Made by a program: the position numbers and the translations under genes. The notes beneath the pieces were generated by a model, which was not told the origin of the DNA, ran no database searches, and saw only the letters and a list, made by a program, of their open reading frames with translations. A DNA stretch of 64,000 nucleotides from Hymenobacter nivis (GTDB taxonomy: Bacteria > Bacteroidota > Bacteroidia > Cytophagales > Hymenobacteraceae), in contig NZ_RCYZ01000004.1 in assembly GCF_006439025.1 (NCBI RefSeq), positions 310,001 to 374,000 of the forward strand, written 5' to 3'. Shown piece by piece: positions 33,845 to 41,021 of this stretch; position 1 is the stretch's first letter, and every line of letters begins with the position of its first letter.

Positions 33845-34867
33845 CTATTTTTTCCCCGCTTCGTCCAATACGGTTTCCACCCAGCCCTTGCCCCAATCGG
33901 CTAGCTCCTGGGCGCTCCAAAGGGCGGGGTAGAAGACGCGGCGCTGGAACTTGGGGGGCAGGTAGCTGCGCCAGTTGGTGCCGCCGGTGGCGGCCACGTC
34001 GGTGGGGTCGCGCTGGAGGTAGCGCACGGCCGACTTGAAGTGCATCAGCGGCCAGTTCACGTTCACGCTCACATCGAGCTGGCGCAGGGCCCGCACCAAG
34101 CGCGGGTGGCGCTGCTCGGCTTCGGGCAGGCGCTGCACCACGGCCCACACGTTGCACTGCTTGTAGGCCTGGGCGTGGGCCACGAGCTGGGCCGTGTATT
34201 TGCGCTCGAACTCCACCAGGGTCAGGGCCTTGGCTCCGGTTTCCTCCACGGTGGCCCCGGCCTTCCAGTAGATGCAGCCGAAGAGCTGCTGGTGGTCGGG
34301 GCTCTGGCCCAGGGCCAGGCGCTGCTGCTCGTCGGTGAGGTTTTCGAGGGCCGTGCTGGCAATTTCGATCAGGCGGTACTGCACGCTCTGGAAGCCCGAG
34401 GCCGGCATCAGGGCCATGCGGAATTCGAGGAACTGCTGCTTGTCCATGCCGTCCACCATCACGTCGAACGAGTCGATGAGGTTCTCGAAGTAACGGTTCA
34501 CGCGGTTCACGCGCAGCACCACTTCGCCCAGGGTGGGGGCTTCCAGGGCCCCCAGCTGTTCGTACTCACAAAGACAGAGCTTGAAGTACAACTCCGTGAT
34601 CTGGTGGTACATGATGAAGATGCGCTCGTCGGGCAGCTGCGTGAGCGGGCGCTGGAGCGAGAGCAGCGTATCAAGCTCGATGTAGTCCCAGTAGTTGACG
34701 TAGTCGGCGCGGTAGAGGCCTTCGAGGTAGGCAGCCAAGTCCTGGCCGTCGGCGGCGTACTTGGCTTGCAGGCGGCGCAGCTGGGCCAGCACGGCGGGCG
34801 AAAATTCGGCGGCGGCGGCGGGGTTTTCGGCAGGGTTTTCGGCGGGAGCGAGCGGGTCGAGGGGCAT
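33845..34867 (-). CDS. Tryptophan 2,3-dioxygenase family protein
   Basis: A 340-residue protein from ATG 34867 (MPLDPLAPAEN); the frame further upstream is antisense to the serine dehydratase gene. Typical TDO features include DYIELDTLLSLQRP, FIMYHQITELYFKLCLCEYEQL (substrate/heme pocket), MDKQQFLEFRMALMPASGFQSVQYR and a late histidine in NWPLMHFKSAVRYL. TDO is a heme enzyme that opens the indole ring of tryptophan to N-formylkynurenine. The Asn/Pro/Ala-rich first 30 residues are probably disordered. No other kynurenine gene is visible. Confidence 0.9.
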   Translation of the reverse strand: MPLDPLAPAENPAENPAAAAEFSPAVLAQLRRLQAKYAADGQDLAAYLEGLYRADYVNYWDYIELDTLLSLQRPLTQLPDERIFIMYHQITELYFKLCLCEYEQLGALEAPTLGEVVLRVNRVNRYFENLIDSFDVMVDGMDKQQFLEFRMALMPASGFQSVQYRLIEIASTALENLTDEQQRLALGQSPDHQQLFGCIYWKAGATVEETGAKALTLVEFERKYTAQLVAHAQAYKQCNVWAVVQRLPEAEQRHPRLVRALRQLDVSVNVNWPLMHFKSAVRYLQRDPTDVAATGGTNWRSYLPPKFQRRVFYPALWSAQELADWGKGWVETVLDEAGKK

Positions 34868-34993
34868 GGCAGGAGGGGAAGGGGCCCCAAAAATACCCTG
34901 CGCCCGGTGGCTGGGGCCGCGCCGGCTGCATCCGCCGGACGCTATATAGCCCAGGGGGCCAAAGAACCCGGCGGCGGTCCGGCCGTTGGGCCC

Positions 34994-35001
34994 TACTTTT
35001 G
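34994..35001 (+). promoter_or_regulatory. Bacteroidota -7 element (TACTTTTG) before sdaAB
   Basis: TACTTTTG fits TAnnTTTG but lies only eight bases before the ATG at 35010, so a transcript from it would be nearly leaderless. It may alternatively be coincidental. Confidence 0.3.
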
Positions 35002-35009
35002 GGGCTGTT

Positions 35010-35690
35010 ATGGCAGAGAAATCCAGCATTTTCGACATGATCGGGCCGGTGATGATCGGGCCCAGCTCATCGCACACGGCCGGGGTGGTGCGCATCGCGC
35101 GGGCCGCCATCCGCATCCTGGGGGCCGTGCCCACCGAGGCGGTGGTCACGTTCTACAACTCGTTTGCCCGCACCTACGAGGGCCACGGCTCCGACCGCGC
35201 CATTGTGGCCGGGCTGCTGGGCTACCCGCCCGACGACGTGCGCATCCGCACGGCCTTCGACCACGCCGCCGAGGCCGGCCTGCGCTACACGTTCCAGAGC
35301 GTGGGCAACGCCTCCACCATGCACCCCAACACCATCAAGCTCAACCTGCTCGACGGGGCCACCGGCCGCCGGGTGGAGGTGGTGGGCCAGAGCCGCGGGG
35401 GCGGCGTGATCCGCATCGTGGAGGTCGACGGCTTTCCGGCCGACTTCTCCGGGGCCCTGCACACGCTCATCGTCGACGCCCGCGACGAGCCCGGCTCCAT
35501 TGCCTTTATTGCGTCGGTCATTGCGCACGACGAATGCAACATCGCCACCATGTTTGTGAGCCGCAAGGGTAAAAACGACGCCGCGCGCCAGTTTATTGAA
35601 ATGGACAGCCCCGTGAAAGACCTGACCCTGTCTTACTTGCGCGCCCTGGGCTGGGTGCAGCACATCACCTACATCCCCACCCTGGAGTAG
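35010..35690 (+). CDS. sdaAB: L-serine dehydratase, iron-sulfur type, beta subunit
   Basis: A 226-residue protein from ATG 35010 (MAEKSSIFDMIG). The opening SIFDMIGPVMIGPSSSHTAG is the hallmark of the beta chain, followed by the TYEGHGSDRAIVAGLLG motif. The last 75 or so residues form an ACT domain (GALHTLIVDARDEPGSIAFIA). With an alpha subunit holding the 4Fe-4S cluster it deaminates serine to pyruvate; the alpha gene is not in the window. Divergent from the tryptophan dioxygenase gene. Confidence 0.93.
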   Translation: MAEKSSIFDMIGPVMIGPSSSHTAGVVRIARAAIRILGAVPTEAVVTFYNSFARTYEGHGSDRAIVAGLLGYPPDDVRIRTAFDHAAEAGLRYTFQSVGNASTMHPNTIKLNLLDGATGRRVEVVGQSRGGGVIRIVEVDGFPADFSGALHTLIVDARDEPGSIAFIASVIAHDECNIATMFVSRKGKNDAARQFIEMDSPVKDLTLSYLRALGWVQHITYIPTLE

Positions 35691-35822
35691 GGCCCCGGGC
35701 CGAAAGGCCGCGGCGCACCATATTTTGCCCCGTAATGCGCCGGCCCCGCGGCGCGATAACTGCCGCGCCGGGGCGCTTTTCGCCGGGTGCCCTTTCCTTC
35801 TACCAACCTGCTTTCTGCCGTG

Positions 35823-37376
35823 ATGAACCGTTTACAACTGCGCGAGGGGCCCCGGCGCTGGGCCCCCGGCCTGCTGGCCCTGTTGGGCGTGGCGCTGGCC
35901 CCCGGGGGCCCCGCCTGCGCCCAGGCGGTGCCCGCCGCCCCGGCGGTGCTGGGGGCCCCCGCCCCGGCCGCCCCCGTGCCCACGGGCCCCTGGACGCTGC
36001 AAGCCGCCGTGGACTACGCCCTGGCCCACAACCTGACGGTGCGCCTCAACCAGCTCCAGGCCCAGAGCAACGGCCAAGTGCTGCGCCAGAGCAAGGCCGC
36101 GTTGCTGCCCACCATCAACCTGAACGCCACCCAGGGCTGGAACTACGGTACGTACGTGAACCCGGTAACCTCGCAGTTTCAGAACGCCACCACCCGCTCC
36201 AACAACCTGGCGGGGCAGGCGCAGGTGGTGCTGTTCCAGGGCTTTCAGCTGCGCAACACCATCAAGCGCAACGTGCTCGACTACGAGGCTAGCCTGGAGG
36301 ATACCGAAAAGTCGCGCAACGACCTGAGCCTCAACGTAGCCTCGCAATTCCTCCAGCTGGTGCTGGCCCAGGAGCTGGTGCGCGCCAACCAAACGCGGGT
36401 GGCCAGCGACCAGGCCCAAATTGACCGCTCCAACATCCTGCTCAAGGCCGGCAGCATCCCCGAAAGCACGCTGCTCGACAGCCAGTCGCAGCTCGCCACC
36501 GACGAGCTGAACGTGATTACGGCCCAAAACCAGGCCGACCTGGCCCGCCTGGCCCTGTTGCAGCTCATGAACATCGACCCGGCCGGGGCCCAGGGCTTTG
36601 CCATTGAGGTGCCCCCGCTGCCCGACCCCGACCAGGAGGCGCCCTACGTGGTGGACCTCAACCAAACGTTTCAGATTGCCGCCAGCACCAAGCCCGAAAT
36701 CCGGGCGGCCGACTTGCGCGTGCAAAGCGCCCGCCGCGGCACCGACATTGCCCGGGCGGGGTACTACCCCCGCTTTGTGCTCGGGGGCTCGCTCTCCACG
36801 CTGTATTCCTCGTCGCAGTCCACGCGCATCTTCACCGGCGACTCCACCAGCGCCCAGTCGATTCCGGTGTTTCAGAACACGCCCAACGGACTGTTGCCCA
36901 CCTCCTTTCAGGTGCTCACCGGCAAGCAGCCCAACTTCGAAACGCTGCCGACGAACTTTTTTGATCAGCTGAGCAACAACTACGGCAAGGCCGTGCAGTT
37001 TGCCCTGCAAATTCCGGTGCTGAACGGCCTGCAGGTGCGCACGGGCGTGCAGCGGGCCCTCATCAACGAGCAGTCGGCCAGCGTGCGCGCCGAGCAGGCC
37101 CGCCTCACGCTGCGCCAGGGCATCGAGCAAGCCTACGCCGACGCCCGCGCCGCCCAGCTCCAGTACGCCGCCGCCACGCGCCAAGTGGCGGCCCTCACGC
37201 TCACGCAGCGCAATTCGGAAATCCGCTTCAACAACGGCCTGCTCAATGGCACCGAATTCAACATCGCCAAAAACAACCTCACCTTCGCCGTTTCCAACCA
37301 GCTGCAGGCCAAGTACACCTTCATCTTCCGCCGCAAGGTGCTCGACTTTTACCAGGGCAAGCCGCTCGCGTTGTAG
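35823..37376 (+). CDS. TolC family outer-membrane efflux protein
   Basis: A 517-residue protein from ATG 35823 (MNRLQLREG), which gives a signal peptide ending near ACAQA. The two TolC-like repeats are visible, each with long amphipathic helices: DYALAHNLTVRLNQLQAQ opens the first, and NQTFQIAASTKPEIRAADLRV the second, with QSARRGTDIARAGYYPRFVL typical of Bacteroidota members. It forms a trimeric outer-membrane duct. The next gene encodes the adaptor; an inner-membrane pump is not adjacent. Stop codon at 37374-37376 is followed immediately by a 7-nt-word hairpin. Confidence 0.92.
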   Translation: MNRLQLREGPRRWAPGLLALLGVALAPGGPACAQAVPAAPAVLGAPAPAAPVPTGPWTLQAAVDYALAHNLTVRLNQLQAQSNGQVLRQSKAALLPTINLNATQGWNYGTYVNPVTSQFQNATTRSNNLAGQAQVVLFQGFQLRNTIKRNVLDYEASLEDTEKSRNDLSLNVASQFLQLVLAQELVRANQTRVASDQAQIDRSNILLKAGSIPESTLLDSQSQLATDELNVITAQNQADLARLALLQLMNIDPAGAQGFAIEVPPLPDPDQEAPYVVDLNQTFQIAASTKPEIRAADLRVQSARRGTDIARAGYYPRFVLGGSLSTLYSSSQSTRIFTGDSTSAQSIPVFQNTPNGLLPTSFQVLTGKQPNFETLPTNFFDQLSNNYGKAVQFALQIPVLNGLQVRTGVQRALINEQSASVRAEQARLTLRQGIEQAYADARAAQLQYAAATRQVAALTLTQRNSEIRFNNGLLNGTEFNIAKNNLTFAVSNQLQAKYTFIFRRKVLDFYQGKPLAL

Positions 37377-37490
37377 CATTTAACATTTACCAATTAACAT
37401 TTAACAACCGCTAAGCCAGTGGCGGCGGTTGCGAATGTTGGGGGTTGAATGCGAAGTGTTAAATGTTAATTGATACATGTTAAATGAAAA
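37377..37490. repeat. 7-nt-word hairpin exactly filling the tolC-hlyD gap
   Basis: Left arm 37377-37405 starts with the base after the TolC stop and is made of heptamers such as CATTTAA and CAATTAA. Right arm 37458-37486 pairs with it at 27 of 29 positions and contains the HlyD start codon (37484), which opens a new heptamer. The arms are AT-rich while the loop is not. Confidence 0.85.
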
Positions 37491-38884
37491 ATAACCGCTT
37501 ACTCTACATCTTGGGGGCCTTGGTGCTCGTGCTGATCGGGGGCTTCGCCATCGCCAAAAAGCAGGGCTGGGTGGGCGCGCCCGTCGGCACCGAGGTGCTC
37601 GTGGAAACCGCCGGCCCGGCCAACATCACCGAAAAGGTGAGCGCCTCGGGCAAGGTGCAGCCCGAAACGGAAGTGAAAATCTCGCCCGACGTATCGGGCG
37701 AAATCATCGAATTGTACGTGCAGGAGGGCGACTCCGTGAAGAAAGGCCAGCTGCTGCTGCGCATTCGCCCCGACAACTACCAGGCCCAGGTGAACTTGCA
37801 AAGCGCCCAGGTGGGCACCCAGCGCGCCAACGTGGGCCAGGCCGACGCCCGGTTGCAGCAGCTGATTGCCACGGCCAAGCAAACTGAGCTGACGTACCGC
37901 CGCAACGCCTCGCTCTACAAGCAAAAGGTGATTTCGCAGTCCGACTACGAGGCCAGCCAGGCCGCCTACAACGCCTCGCAGGAAGAAATCAACTCGGCTC
38001 GCCAGTCCATCCGCGCCGCTCAGAGCACCGTCACGGCCGCCTCGGCCTCGCTGGAAGAAGCGCGCAAGAACCTGAACAAGACCACGATCTACGCCCCGGT
38101 GAGCGGCACGGTGAGCAAGCTCAACGTGAAGAAGGGCGAGCGCGTGGTGGGCACCACCCAAATGGCGGGCACCGAAATCATGCGCATCGCCAACCTCAAC
38201 AACATGGAAGTGCGCGTGAGCGTGAACGAGAACGAAGTAACCAACGTGAACCTGGGCGACTCGGCCGAGGTGGAGGTGGACGCCTACGCCAGCCGCAACG
38301 AGAAGTTCCGGGGCATCGTCACCAACATTGCCAACACGGCCAAAGACGCCCTGACGGCCGAGGCCGTGACCGAGTTTGAGGTCCGCATCCGGCTGCTGCC
38401 CGAGAGCTACCGCCACCTGGTGCGCGTGGTGAAGGGCCAAACCGTCGTGCCCTTTCGCCCGGGCATGACGGCCTCGGTCGACATCATCACCGAGCGCAAG
38501 CCGCACGTGCTCAGCGTGCCGCTGTTTGCCGTTACCACCCGTTCCGACTCGGCCGTGGCCACGGCCGAGGGCCCCGGCGGCGGCAGCGGCATGGGCCGGG
38601 CCGGCGGCACGGCCACCCTGGTGGGCCCCAAAACCAGCCCCGACAAGCCCGCCATCCAGGAGGTGGTGTTTGTGGTGAAGGACGGCAAGGCGGTGCTCAC
38701 GCCGGTGAAAACGGGCATCACCGATTCCAAGAACATTGAAATCCTGGGCGGCGTCGCGGCCGGCACGGTCGTCGTCACGGGGCCCTTCCGGGCCGTGGCC
38801 AAAGAGCTCAAAGACGGCGGCCGGGTGGTCATCAAAGACGCCAAAACGCTGAGCAAGGAAGCCCTGGCCGACCCCAAGCCGTAG
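37484..38884 (+). CDS. HlyD/MacA-type efflux periplasmic adaptor
   Basis: A 466-residue membrane-fusion protein. Residues 6-24 form the membrane anchor (LLYILGALVLVLIGGFAIA). Then come the first half of the lipoyl/barrel-sandwich domain (VSASGKVQPETEVKISPDVSGEI), a long coiled-coil hairpin (about 105-195), the return of the lipoyl half (TTIYAPVSGTVSKLNVKKGERV), a beta-barrel and a membrane-proximal domain. It links an inner-membrane pump to the TolC-like protein upstream. MacA-like ABC or RND partner cannot be decided, as no pump gene is adjacent. Confidence 0.92.
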   Translation: MKNNRLLYILGALVLVLIGGFAIAKKQGWVGAPVGTEVLVETAGPANITEKVSASGKVQPETEVKISPDVSGEIIELYVQEGDSVKKGQLLLRIRPDNYQAQVNLQSAQVGTQRANVGQADARLQQLIATAKQTELTYRRNASLYKQKVISQSDYEASQAAYNASQEEINSARQSIRAAQSTVTAASASLEEARKNLNKTTIYAPVSGTVSKLNVKKGERVVGTTQMAGTEIMRIANLNNMEVRVSVNENEVTNVNLGDSAEVEVDAYASRNEKFRGIVTNIANTAKDALTAEAVTEFEVRIRLLPESYRHLVRVVKGQTVVPFRPGMTASVDIITERKPHVLSVPLFAVTTRSDSAVATAEGPGGGSGMGRAGGTATLVGPKTSPDKPAIQEVVFVVKDGKAVLTPVKTGITDSKNIEILGGVAAGTVVVTGPFRAVAKELKDGGRVVIKDAKTLSKEALADPKP

Positions 38885-38892
38885 ATAGTGTA

Positions 38893-39041
38893 GTTGTCCG
38901 TTGCTAGTTGTCCGTTGCTCGTTGTGCGTTGCCCAAACTTGTCGTCTGCGTCTGGGGCCCCTGTCCCTAACAACTGACAACGAGCAACCGACAACTAAAA
39001 GGGGCCCCTGTCCCTGACAACGAGCGATTGACAACTGAAAA
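38893..39041. repeat. 7-nt-word hairpin with duplicated right arm, hlyD-gpsA gap
   Basis: The left tract 38893-38934 is six tandem heptamers (GTTGTCC, GTTGCTC type). The right arm 38971-38998 is four heptamers (CAACTGA, CAACGAG type), pairing with 38905-38931 at 24 of 27 positions. A unit of 47 bases (38954-39000) beginning GGGGCCCCTGTCCCT is repeated as a 41-base unit (39001-39041), so the right arm occurs twice with altered words. Confidence 0.85.
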
Positions 39042-39068
39042 GCCATCCTTCTTTCCCCACCCATTCCG

Positions 39069-40058
39069 TTGGAAAAAATTGCCATGCTCGGCGGCGGCTC
39101 CTGGGCCACCGCCCTCGTCAAAATCCTGAGCGAAAACGGCGCCCGCGTCGACTGGTGGCTGCGCGCCAAAGACGACGTGCAGCACCTGCTGCGCACCCGC
39201 CACAACCCGCGCTACCTCTCCTCGGTGCAGTTCGACCTGAACCTGGTGTACCCCGCCACCGACCTGGCCGACGTGGTGGAGGAGGCCGACTGGGTGGTGC
39301 TGGCCGTGCCCGCCGCCTTCGTGCAGCCCGTGCTCGACAAGCTCGACCGCGACGCGCTCAAGCACAAAAAGGTCGTGTCGGCCATCAAGGGCATGCTGCC
39401 GGGCAAAAACCAGCTCGTGACCGACTACGTGGCCGAGCGCTTCCGGCTGCCGCGCACCCAGCTCGGCGTCATCGCCGGGCCCTGCCACGCCGAGGAAGTG
39501 GCCCTCGAAAAGCAAAGCTACCTCACCATCGGCTCGCCCGACGCGGCCCTGGCGCATGATTTCTGCGAGCTGCTGCGCAACCGCTACGTGCGCGCCCACC
39601 CGGCCCTCGACCTCGACGGCATCGAGTACTGCGCCGTGATGAAAAACATCATCGCCCTCACCGGCGGCATTGCCCACGGCGTGGGCTACGGCGACAACTT
39701 CCTGGCCGTGCTGGTGAGCAACGCGGTGCAGGAAATCCGCCGCTTTTTGCAAGCCATCAGCCCCCTGGCGCGCGACCTCTCGGCCTCCGCCTACCTCGGC
39801 GACCTGCTGGTGACGGCCTACTCGCAGTTCTCGCGCAACCGTACCTTCGGCGGCATGGTGGGCCGCGGCTACTCCGTGAAATCGGCGCAGCTGGAGATGA
39901 ACATGATTGCCGAAGGCTACTACGCCGTCAAGTCCATCCACGAAATCAACCGCAAGCTCAACGTCCACATGCCCATCACCACGGCCGCCTACCGCGTGCT
40001 CTACGAAAAGGTGTCCCCGCAAGTAGAAATGGAGCTATTGAAGGAGCAACTGCGGTAA
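39069..40058 (+). CDS. gpsA: NAD(P)-dependent glycerol-3-phosphate dehydrogenase
   Basis: A 329-residue protein whose only sensible start is the TTG at 39069 (MEKIAMLGGGSWATAL). The Rossmann motif is GGGSWATA (8-15); the family segments VPAAFVQPVL, IKGMLPG, VIAGPCHAEEVA, AVMKNIIALTGGIAHGVGYGDN and RNRTFGGMVGRG are all present, with the catalytic lysine in EYCAVMKNI. It makes sn-glycerol 3-phosphate for phospholipid synthesis. Cytoplasmic. A non-ATG start may hold its translation low. Confidence 0.95.
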   Translation: MEKIAMLGGGSWATALVKILSENGARVDWWLRAKDDVQHLLRTRHNPRYLSSVQFDLNLVYPATDLADVVEEADWVVLAVPAAFVQPVLDKLDRDALKHKKVVSAIKGMLPGKNQLVTDYVAERFRLPRTQLGVIAGPCHAEEVALEKQSYLTIGSPDAALAHDFCELLRNRYVRAHPALDLDGIEYCAVMKNIIALTGGIAHGVGYGDNFLAVLVSNAVQEIRRFLQAISPLARDLSASAYLGDLLVTAYSQFSRNRTFGGMVGRGYSVKSAQLEMNMIAEGYYAVKSIHEINRKLNVHMPITTAAYRVLYEKVSPQVEMELLKEQLR

Positions 40059-40078
40059 TTGCTCAGGAGCCCGCTGAT

Positions 40079-40414
40079 TCAAGCGAAGCTTCCACTGGTA
40101 ATAATCCGGAAATTTTGGGGATTTGATTTCTCGTAAATCAGCGTAATCTTCTGGCCAACGGAAAACCTGGGAACGGCGAGTGCTAGTCCGTTTTCATCCA
40201 AGAATTCGATGGTCTCGCCGTTCTCGGTGGTAAATCGAACAACTGGACGAGTTACGCTAACCCTTCCCCAAGAAAGCGTATTTCTTACAACGGTTCCCTG
40301 TACTCGGATGCCGTTCTTTCGAAACCATTCCATTTCCTGGTCTTTTGCTTTGCCAACGACCACAAGCAAGATTGCCCCGACTAACAGCGCGATAAAAAAG
40401 TATAGGGGTTCCAT
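40079..40414 (-). CDS. DUF3592 domain membrane protein
   Basis: A 111-residue protein with an N-terminal membrane helix (about residues 5-22, FFIALLVGAILLVVVG) and a small beta domain: GIRVQGTVVRNTL, VRFTTENGETIEFLDE and VGQKITLIYEKSNPQNFRI. That pattern is the DUF3592 family of unknown function. The gene is clearly lower in GC than its neighbours, suggesting it arrived by transfer. It is convergent with gpsA, with 20 bases between stops. Confidence 0.82.
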   Translation of the reverse strand: MEPLYFFIALLVGAILLVVVGKAKDQEMEWFRKNGIRVQGTVVRNTLSWGRVSVTRPVVRFTTENGETIEFLDENGLALAVPRFSVGQKITLIYEKSNPQNFRIITSGSFA

Positions 40415-40460
40415 ACCATAAATTTAACGGACACGCGGGCGTAAAAAACGCTGGAGAAGC

Positions 40461-40500
40461 CAATTCAAAAGCATCTCAGATTCCCGGCTGCGCTCGGAAT
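40461..40500. repeat. Dispersed-repeat fragment upstream of the EamA gene
   Basis: The stretch around CGGCTGCGCTCGGAATGACA (40483-40502) resembles one half of a short dispersed intergenic repeat that I recall from Cytophagales genomes. No partner arm is seen here. The false start ATG at 40499 lies inside it. Confidence 0.4.
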
Positions 40501-40513
40501 GACAAATTCAACT

Positions 40514-40942
40514 ATGCCCAATTGGCTTCCCTTGGCGCTGCTCACGGCCCTGTGCCTGGCCGGCTACAACTTCTTCCTCAAGCTGGCCGCCGAGCACGTT
40601 CCGCCCGCTGTGGGGGCCGTGGTGCTGCAGTTGGTGGCCGCGGCCCTGGGCGGCGCGTGGCTGCTGCACCTGAAGCTGCAAGGGCAGCCGCTGCCGGTGA
40701 GCGGCAAGGGCCTGGGGCTGGCGGCGCTGGCCGGGCTGGGCGTGGGGCTGGCCGAAATTCTGGCGTTTGTGGTGTTTCGGCGCGGGGTGCCGGCTTCCGT
40801 GGGCACGCCCGTGATTGTGGGCGGCTCGGTGTTGTTCACCGCCATCTTGGGGCTGGTGGTGCTGCGCGAGGGCCTGAGCTGGCCCCAGGCGGGGGGCCTG
40901 GTGCTGGTGGTGGCGGGCATTGCGCTGCTGGCGCGCGGGTAG
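40514..40942 (+). CDS. EamA/SMR-like small membrane transporter
   Basis: A 142-residue protein from ATG 40514 (MPNWLPLAL), preferred over the ATG at 40499 that lies in a repeat. It has about five hydrophobic segments making a single EamA unit: LPLALLTALCLAGYNFFLK, GAVVLQLVAAALGGAW, LAALAGLGVGLAEILAFVVF, VGTPVIVGGSVLFTAILGLV and a last helix ending in ALLARG. Half-size EamA proteins usually dimerise. Substrate unknown; it could be a metabolite exporter. Confidence 0.8.
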   Translation: MPNWLPLALLTALCLAGYNFFLKLAAEHVPPAVGAVVLQLVAAALGGAWLLHLKLQGQPLPVSGKGLGLAALAGLGVGLAEILAFVVFRRGVPASVGTPVIVGGSVLFTAILGLVVLREGLSWPQAGGLVLVVAGIALLARG

Positions 40943-40952
40943 TAGGTTTTTA

Positions 40953-41021
40953 GTTGTCAGCTGTTCGTTGTCAGTTAGTTCGCAACTTATTGGCTGACAA
41001 CTGACAACGAACAACTGCCTC
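40953..41021. repeat. 7-nt-word hairpin between convergent genes
   Basis: The left tract 40953-40980 has four heptamers (GTTGTCA, GCTGTTC type); the right tract 40994-41021 has CTGACAA, CTGACAA and CGAACAA. Core pairing 40959-40976 with 40999-41016 is 17 of 18. The right tract abuts the stop codon of the minus-strand GT-C protein. The words are similar to those of the hairpin at 38893-39041. Confidence 0.8.

Noticed and set aside
35823..38884. Complete tripartite efflux operon
   Set aside because: The outer-membrane and adaptor genes are present, but no inner-membrane pump gene is next to them; gpsA follows.
38893..39041. Diversity-generating retroelement or retron
   Set aside because: No reverse transcriptase gene and no template/variable repeat pair is seen in the window.
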